Of a stretch of 64,000 nucleotides of DNA, positions 56,969 through 64,000 are shown piece after piece; position 1 is the stretch's first letter; every line of letters starts with the position of its first letter. The stretch comes from Amia ocellicauda. Lineage: Eukaryota > Chordata > Actinopteri > Amiiformes > Amiidae. Position numbers and translations under genes: made by a program. Under the pieces are notes generated by a model. It saw only the letters and a list, made by a program, of their open reading frames with translations, was not told the DNA's origin and did not search any database. The stretch covers positions 3,156,501 through 3,220,500 of the forward strand of contig NC_089864.1 of NCBI RefSeq assembly GCF_036373705.1, in the 5' to 3' direction.

Positions 56969-59900
56969 GGGAAGGGGGAAATAACTGATGTATTGACCTG
57001 TGGCTCTATTATTTTTGTGAGAAGGAGTAACTAGGGTTAGCTGTGCCTGGCTCATGTTGCAGTGGTGGAATGAGTCAGACTTCTCATTGTGAAGACACTG
57101 GATACTAAAGGAGGCCATGAAGGGGGCAAAGGAAGGACTGCTCGAAGGACTACATATCAATAAATATGTTGTATTTGATGCTCGTCCATGGTGGCTTCCT
57201 GGGTGACTGCATGTTGTTTGGGACCTGCGTGGGGGATAGTAAAGGGGGCGACGTGAGGCTTCCTTCCCCTAACCATAATAAACATGAAGGTGGTGTAGTG
57301 TTCAGGACTTACATTACAGGTTGCTGTGTGCAGGGTGATTATTGAGAAAAGTGGGGGTCTCGCTTGTCCCCCGGGGACCCCCACCCCACTGTCGTACATA
57401 CACTATAAAAAAGATAGTTCCTATAAAACAAGTAGAATTTGAACCAAATAAACTAGAATTAAAATCAATAAGCACTTTATTATTATTGAGTTATGCAATT
57501 TATGAAACTAACAAACCCTGTTACTTAACTTCCTTGCCCTTAACAGGCAATAGTAATAAGGAAAATACAAAATATAAAATGCAAACCATACAAATGGGAA
57601 ACGAGAAAATAAAAAGCAGGGGGATACACCAAACTGAAGCATTGAAAAAGTAAATTATACTTTAATGGGTTATTTGCCATTTAAAAATCTTACTAACCAC
57701 TGTTATCATTTATTGATGAAACAATCAATTTCGCAAATAGTTTGTGAAATACAAAAATAAATTAACACCTAGAGGAAATGATTGTTCATTGTATCACAGC
57801 CACTGTGGCATTATCCACATCTGTCATGCTAAGTAGACATTTAATAAGACATTTGATATCACTAACTATAGTTCCTTGCTCTTTGTTTTACACTTTATGA
57901 AAATAGGTTGTCAAAGACTAATGTCATGGGTGGCAGGCAACCCTGTCTTGCTCGACTATGCCACCCCTGTGATTGGAGAACGGGGAACCTCATCTCCACC
58001 AGAAACCCCTCACCAAGTCCCAGGATGTCCAACACAGACACACTTGAAAATCTGTCAATTTGTATAGGAGAGCCACAGCATATGAGCCTTTCCAAAGTCT
58101 CAGTCTTATGCACACCAGTTCCCTCCTCCAAACCCCACAGTCAATCTTCTGTTGTCTTAAGGAGGAGGGGAACTCCAAACTTCACTGGGGAAAAACATCC
58201 CAGTCCCAACGCAGACCAGCACTTGTACACTCCACAGCTCAGAGCGCATTTGCTCCTGGAGCTGGTTGAAGATTGTGCTGCCATTTTTTTTTCCTTATTG
58301 ATTCTAACGCATCAATGTGCAATAAACTTTCAGATGACAGACTACAAAAGAGGCTTCAGATCCAGTGTGCAATGGCCTTTATCGTGGAAGGTATACATAA
58401 GAAATATAAGGAATATATTTTCCCCTCCTACACTTGAGGAGGGTGAGGAAGTATGACTGGGATCCTCCCATCCTAGCCGCCCTTGAACTCCCCGTCATTT
58501 TACACACTGCACTCCATACAACCGCACAAGAGGAGTGGGATGCTTGTTGTTAGAGACAAGCTGAAAAACCCAGTGCCTTGCCAATTTTGTGCTGTGGCTG
58601 AGCTCTCCCAGTCACAATCGACTACTGACATGAGCTGGGATCTAATGCCTTTTAGAGTTTGTTTTTGTTCCACTTTGACCTTTGAGCAATACGTCCTCTG
58701 CTGTCATCACCGTGCCTCACCTGGGAAATGACATGGTAGCTGTACAGTCCACTACACAATATTGCTTTTTGACCTCAGTACCCGCATACAGGTTTGGCCC
58801 ATTGACATGCCAACAATGTGCCTTCAGGGGAAAAACACACTGGTCTTAGGAGACCTCAATGTCCCAGGGTGCATCTTGATGAGTATAGTGGCTGGGAAGG
58901 GATACATGGACACCATTAACAATGGACAATACACCTGGACACATGAGGTGCATCTATGAGGGGGGATTGCTATTCAGCTGGCAGTGCTATGGATAAATTG
59001 CACGACAATGCCATCTAGTGTTTCAATTGAGCACTAGGACTCAAACCTCCAATTCTGGTCCTTAGTTATAAAAAGATGAATCGCTGGTTGTTTTACCTGA
59101 GGTCCACAGCATAAGTCTACAACATGGAGACAGAAATGGGGCACAATTATTTTATTACAGTAAAAACTGTAAAACAAGTAAAACAAGGTAGATTAAAAAT
59201 TGTCCAAAAGTTAAAATCCAAGACAATCCAGAAAAAGTACAAATCCACAACATTGTCCACTGTCTTTGCAGCAAAAAATAAAAGCTTCCAGTGTGTCATC
59301 CACACTCCACAATCCCACTGTTCGCCACCAGAGGTCATCATCCCTTGAATTCTAACATGTCTTTCTCATTGCTCAGCATCAATTCAATTGACATTCCTAT
59401 GAGGCGCTGTTAGGGACATAATTCACCCTGTGGTACATACACTATACTGAGATGCATACACGACATACAGAGATGCATACAGTGAGATACTTCTGCATAC
59501 AGTGAGATTTCACATCCGTTTAAACTGAGATTTGACTTCCTTTTACACTGAGATTTGACTCAGATTTGACTGAGCCATTTTTAAAATATAGTGGGAGGGT
59601 AGGGTTTTATTTCTTTAAAAATCCATTCTTGTCTGGCAATAAGTCCCACTAGAATTAGCTCTGTGTGAATAAAACAGCTGTACCCGCAACAAGTGTATGA
59701 TAATTACAATAATGTTGCCCGGCTATATAAGTGTATTGGTGTAGTGGTCCAATACAATATCGTGTTGTTTATATTGATCGCCCCTATGTCCTTCCCCTGA
59801 GCTCTAACTAGGACTTCACATCTTGTCTGCAATGATTAGCTCACAAGGATGTAGGACCATAATTGTATTTTTTCTTATGCAGACATTTTGAACTTACACA
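56969..59900. other. Non-coding stretch, possible old transposon remnants
   Basis: A 182-codon frame at 57908-58456 and a frame at 58762-58959 (containing LVLGDLNVPG, faintly like an APE endonuclease) are the only coding-like signals. No family could be assigned. Confidence 0.3.
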
Positions 59901-59974
59901 CAATTACATAGTAATTTGTACTATGTTTTGATCTGTAATTGTATACTGTATTGCACTTTTATAATGCTCTTATG

Positions 59975-60005
59975 TTTTGTAAGTTGCCCTGGATAAGGGC
60001 GTCTG
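59975..60005 (+). mobile_element. SINE 3' tail fragment
   Basis: Only the conserved tail gccctggataagggcgtctg remains, directly next to the hairpin element that follows. Confidence 0.6.
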
Positions 60006-60011
60006 CTAATA

Positions 60012-60498
60012 AAAAATAATAGTAATATATAATAATAATGAAATGTAATCATGTTCCACCCCCGAGATGTCTGGCTAAATACAGCTGTCACACCCGCAAC
60101 ATCATAAACCACCTTTGAAATAAAAATTAAAAAGTTGGATAAAAATAATGTAACACTTTAGAGTTTTCGATGTATTATTTTATTTGTAGCATTAGAAAAT
60201 GTCATCTGTAAAAGTACAGATTGGTAATGTTTATGCATGTTAAGCAGTATTAAACGGTTAGGTGAGGCGGTGAGGTCATTGCAATACGGCGCAGAGGGGC
60301 CAGGTTCGAATACCTGCTCTATCAGAGAGCTTTCGAAGTGTGATAATATTGCTTTTAATTTTCGTTTCAAAGGTGTTTTATGAAGGATTGAGCCACACAT
60401 GTTGCGGGTGTGACAGCTGTATTTAGCCAGATGTCTCAGGGGTTCTAGTGGAACATGATTACATTTCATTATTATTATATATTACTATTATTTATCTT
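60012..60498. mobile_element. Hairpin MITE with about 110-bp terminal inverted repeats and a tRNA-like interior
   Basis: The left arm (60012-60122) and right arm (60362-60498) are reverse complements over about 110 bases with a few small indels. Shared words include atgaaatgtaatcatgttcc, ggctaaatacagctgtcaca and cacctttgaaa. The arms enclose about 240 bases. No open reading frame is present, so it is non-autonomous. The interior contains a tRNA-like block at 60250-60325 with B box ggttcgaatacc. Confidence 0.7.
60250..60325 (+). other. tRNA-like sequence inside the hairpin MITE
   Basis: An A-box-like taggtgaggcgg and a perfect B box (ggttcgaatacc) are spaced as in a tRNA, but a clean cloverleaf with paired acceptor stem was not found. 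It is probably a tRNA-derived SINE head or tRNA pseudogene captured in the element. Confidence 0.35.
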
Positions 60499-61489
60499 AT
60501 TATGTATTACTATCTATTATTCCCTCACCTGCTTCAACTCCTCTTTGCCTCTCTGTACCTGGGTTCGTCCGTCCTGTGCCTAGTCTGATTACATCAGGTT
60601 GTCCAATCCATGTTATGTTGTTCCTCCCAAAACAGGGAACACAAATGTAACACAAATGCTTTACGTTCTGTCTGTATTTCCAGTTGTCTTTGTTTTCGCT
60701 CTTTTCTTTCACTTTACCAACAGCATGGACTGAAGAACTTTCATGTGTGTCTGTGAATGAGGTCACTGCCTTACTGTGCCATAGGTTAGCCTATACCCAG
60801 AAGGACAGGGTCTGATGCGAATCAGTTTTAGCAACAGTTTTGCTGCTACTCATCACGGGACAGACATGCAAGTCCTGATACCTCTCTCTCCTTTCCCACC
60901 CTACATAATAGTGTGTGTACTTGGATTGCCCCCTGAACCTTTTCCATGCAGCTGGTGGTAATACAATTCTTCTTGATTGACCATGCATCTCTCTGGATTG
61001 TTTTTCACTGTTCAACAGCATTTAAAAAATGTTAATTATAAATCAATAATTAATGATCATATGAAGTGAGGAAATACAAGCAACCTACTTAGTATGAGAG
61101 GATTACTATACAAATGGTATGTGGAGTGTAAAAACTGTGAGGAGTTAGTGACTGTCAGAAATAAATCATTCTAAAGATCCTTCAAGAGAACACTACTCTG
61201 CCTAATAATAATGATAACCATAATATTATTATTATTAAAAGATCTGCATATTCACTGCACTGAGAATGAGGGATGCCCTCGCTTTTATTAACCACAGGGT
61301 GTCTGCTGATAAATAAATAAATAAATAAAATACATGAATAAAAATAATATGAAATGCTCTCTCACACAGACAAGCACAGCTGAAAATATGAAGCTGTGTA
61401 AAAGCATTTATTAATCGCCTTATAATGGTTGTTCTACCGTTAACTCTGGGAAATAATAATTCAAAACAAATCTATACCTACATAAGAAA

Positions 61490-61562
61490 TAATACCCCTA
61501 CATCAGGAATCGAACCCAAAACACCCAGATTACAGTGGCGTGCCATAACCACTACACCAGCA
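61490..61562 (-). other. tRNA-like sequence (SINE head or tRNA pseudogene)
   Basis: On the minus strand it reads ctggtgtagtggttatggca (A box) and gggttcgattcct (B box) with tRNA-like spacing. The acceptor stem does not pair well, and no SINE tail is attached. Confidence 0.4.
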
Positions 61563-61789
61563 TTGATATGAAACCTATTTTAGCCTATAGATGCATCCAA
61601 TTGTCCTGATTAGTTGTATAAGACTGAATTATTGGAGTTAGTCTCAAATAAATACATATGTATATATTTGTTCTATGGCTGTACAATAAGTAAAGTGTTA
61701 CAAATGCTCATGTGGAGAACATATGATGTGGGCTTATTGTTGCAAGGAGTTGTCAGGAACCAATTGTTGCTGGGGACAAATTTGATACT

Positions 61790-62032
61790 TTGAGGACAAA
61801 ATGTTCACTTGCTGCCTAATATATCCCACCCACTGACAGGTGCCATGATAACGAGATTATCAGTGTTATTCACTTCACCTGTCAGTGCTCATAATGTTAT
61901 GGCTGATTGGTGTATATACAAAGTTGATGTGTTAGATGCAGGAAAAATGGGCAGCGTAAGGATCTGAGCGACTTTGACAGGGACCAAATTGTGATGGCTA
62001 GACGACTGGGTCAGAGCATCTCCAAAACTGCA
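61790..62032 (+). mobile_element. Rearranged 5' fragment of a second Tc1-type transposon
   Basis: The end gtttatggctgattggtgta-like TIR (taatgttatggctgattggt, about 61892-61911) and the start of a Tc1 transposase reading region (gatctgagcgactttgacag to ggtcagagcatctccaaaac) are recognisable. The piece at 61800-61885 appears to be inverted relative to the rest. The remainder of the transposase is missing. The identification is from memory of a common vertebrate Tc1 family. Confidence 0.6.
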
Positions 62033-62437
62033 ACCAGGGGATATATATACAGGGGCAGAGGGAAGCAGGTAACAGAGGAAGGGAGTGATAAACCTATGTG
62101 AACAGGGTGTTGGGTGAACAGGTGCACATGGCTGTGTAGGAATGTGTGGTTAATATGTGGGGGATGACGACCGCTTGAGGCAAACTGGGGAATAGGAGAG
62201 AGGAGATGTGACATGCACAAATCATGTAGATTGTTTTCCTTTTATTGCAAGTTAATGTCAACAACACACTGGAACACATCGAGAGATGTTGATGGATCAC
62301 AATATTTAGAATTAGGACAACATAGGTGCAATCAATTATAAAAATAGCATAAAAACATATTAGCAACTAGATAGCCAATGTGATAACTACAATTACAATA
62401 GAGAGTAAAACACCTACAGAGAATAAAAGAGAGAATA

Positions 62438-62500
62438 ATTATTACATTTATTTGCAGACACCCTTATCCAGGGTGACATACAATTGTTACAATATATCAC
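62438..62500 (-). mobile_element. SINE 3' tail fragment, minus strand
   Basis: On the minus strand the tail reads caccctggataagggtgtct followed by gcaaataaatgtaataat, the same tail as in the other SINE copies. Confidence 0.6.
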
Positions 62501-64000
62501 ATTTTTACATACAGGTGGATTTTTACTTGAGCAATCTAGGTACTTTAAGAGAATATTTTCTTATGTATCAGTCAATCTGCATAAGTTTATCTGAAACTCA
62601 TATTATTACCAGAATAAGATTATTTTCAGAGGGAAGTCACAGGTGTGCAATAATAATGTATTTGTGACAGCATTAAGTTAAAACTATTATCATTTGATTA
62701 TGTAGGTGAAAAGGCTCAGTTTAATTTATACGTTTCTTTAATTATTTGAATTTCTCTTCAAATTCACTATCTATTTCTTAGAATTTCTATTAACTGTTTT
62801 TGTTTCTTTATTATTTATTATGAGTTCTGTTTTTGATTAATACGTTCCTTTATAGCTGTATTGGTTCTAGTTCACCAAACAGACAGAGTCACGGAGTTCA
62901 TTTGGAGTTGGGATCGAGTGCAGGGAGTTACTAGAGCAAGGGGACTGTCAGTAATTGGTATGCAAATGGTTAATTGTCTTTGAGCTGAACTGTGAACCTG
63001 CCTGCGGGATTACATTGGGTGGTTTAGGTCCACGTCCAACCATGCAATCTCTCACTGCTCCTCATAGACCAGTGTGGTGAGTCTGCAAGGTTTTCTCCAC
63101 AGGTAATGTGCTAACATTGCCCTGTTTGACCAAGACCTGGTTAGGGATCAACACAGCCGCCACTCCCCCTTAGACAGGAGAGTCAGGAAGCAGGTGGGCA
63201 CTGTGGGGGTGAATTCAGACTCACAGCAGGCAAGCGCTGAGTGGGGTTAGTTTAAACAAGCTAGCCTAGCCAGAGTGCTGTCTTTGTGTCCGTGTAGTGT
63301 CCTGAGTTTCCTGTTGCAACCATCATTTAGCTTTATGTTTTTTATTTTTATTTCTAAAAGCTGTGGTCTTTTACACACTATAGCGGAGGAAGCAGATGGA
63401 AAGACAGCTGAACCCCAGCAATGAAGAAAATGAAGAAAAACCTGTTTTACTAACAGAGCTGAAGGCAGAGCTCAGGCATTCCCTCCTGACAGGGGTTTGA
63501 TCCCTTCTCATTGTATCTGTGTAAAAACACTTTTGCACATATCTCTTGCCTACTATATTGACTTTGGTCGGGAGGAAACATACCCAGACACAGGAAAGAA
63601 GGAAGGAAAGTGATGATTCAAATTGTGGACAACTGGATTCCAGGTGAGGGTCTGTGGCAAAGGTCTGGGTTGCATTTTTGTGTGTAAGAATGTAACAACT
63701 AATTTTACAGTGCACACACATATATCTATATATAGACTATACCTATGGACTGTGCAAGCATGTGACATTTAGTTATTGAATTTCCAAGTTTGCTCTCATA
63801 TTCATATTCATTTTGTTATTATTTTTTGTATGGGAATTATTTTGAATTGCTTGCAGAACTCTTCCTATAGTTTGACACAAAGGACAACAATGCTCAGCAC
63901 TCTCCAGTCCCCCCTCCCCTTCATGAGGAAGTGAAAGTCAACATCTTACCACCCTGCCTTCATCTGATATCTCTTCTTAGAGGTGTCCAGCATGATGCAC
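62501..64000. other. Non-coding stretch to the window edge
   Basis: No gene, RNA gene or mobile element recognised. A minus-strand frame at 63371-63721 has no supporting motif. Confidence 0.4.

Noticed and set aside
57908..58456. 182-codon plus-strand frame
   Set aside because: No recognisable domain and poor start context in a repeat-rich tract.
61490..61562. Functional tRNA gene on the minus strand
   Set aside because: A and B boxes are present but the acceptor stem does not pair, so it is listed only as tRNA-like.

Overview
This is nuclear DNA of a vertebrate, most likely a ray-finned fish. The host genes are split into short GT-AG exons. Microsatellites are dense, including CA, CT, AT and TAA runs. 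The repeats are a fish-like mixture: a tRNA-derived SINE with a TGTAA-repeat tail, Tc1 transposons, a DIRS-type YR retroelement, Gypsy remnants and an L1/Tx1-like LINE. The species cannot be named from the sequence alone.

Left part (1-31 kb): a conserved host gene block. The first two exons of mrps18b (mitoribosomal protein, minus strand) lie head to head with ppp1r10/PNUTS (plus strand). The ppp1r10 coding sequence was rebuilt here as 17 exons from 11452 to 17039, giving 819 codons in an unbroken frame. Tail to tail with it is atat1, alpha-tubulin acetyltransferase (minus strand, 10-11 exons, 20443-30693). These three genes are neighbours in the human MHC class I region, so this is probably the fish counterpart. 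Between mrps18b and the ppp1r10 start codon lie a CpG island with a CRE/TATA promoter, a cluster of near-identical RNA-type hairpins (2.5-3.1 kb) and a 42-bp minisatellite.

Middle part (31-38 kb): an inverted foldback repeat, a second CpG-type promoter (about 32.6-33.1 kb) and a small immunoglobulin-superfamily gene (plus strand, 4 exons). That gene encodes a signal peptide, a V-set domain, a second Cys-containing domain and a short hydrophobic C-terminus.

Right part (38-64 kb): no host gene was recognised. It is a repeat-rich tract. It holds a solo-LTR-like unit, a 644-codon open frame derived from an L1-like ORF2 (endonuclease residues kept, reverse-transcriptase catalytic box lost), and a nearly intact Tc1 element with one frameshift. 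It also holds a 5'-truncated DIRS-like element with its inverted-repeat end, SINE copies, a Gypsy gag/protease relic, a hairpin MITE with a tRNA-like interior and a rearranged second Tc1 fragment. The most unusual items are the open L1-derived endonuclease frame and the conserved hairpin series upstream of ppp1r10.
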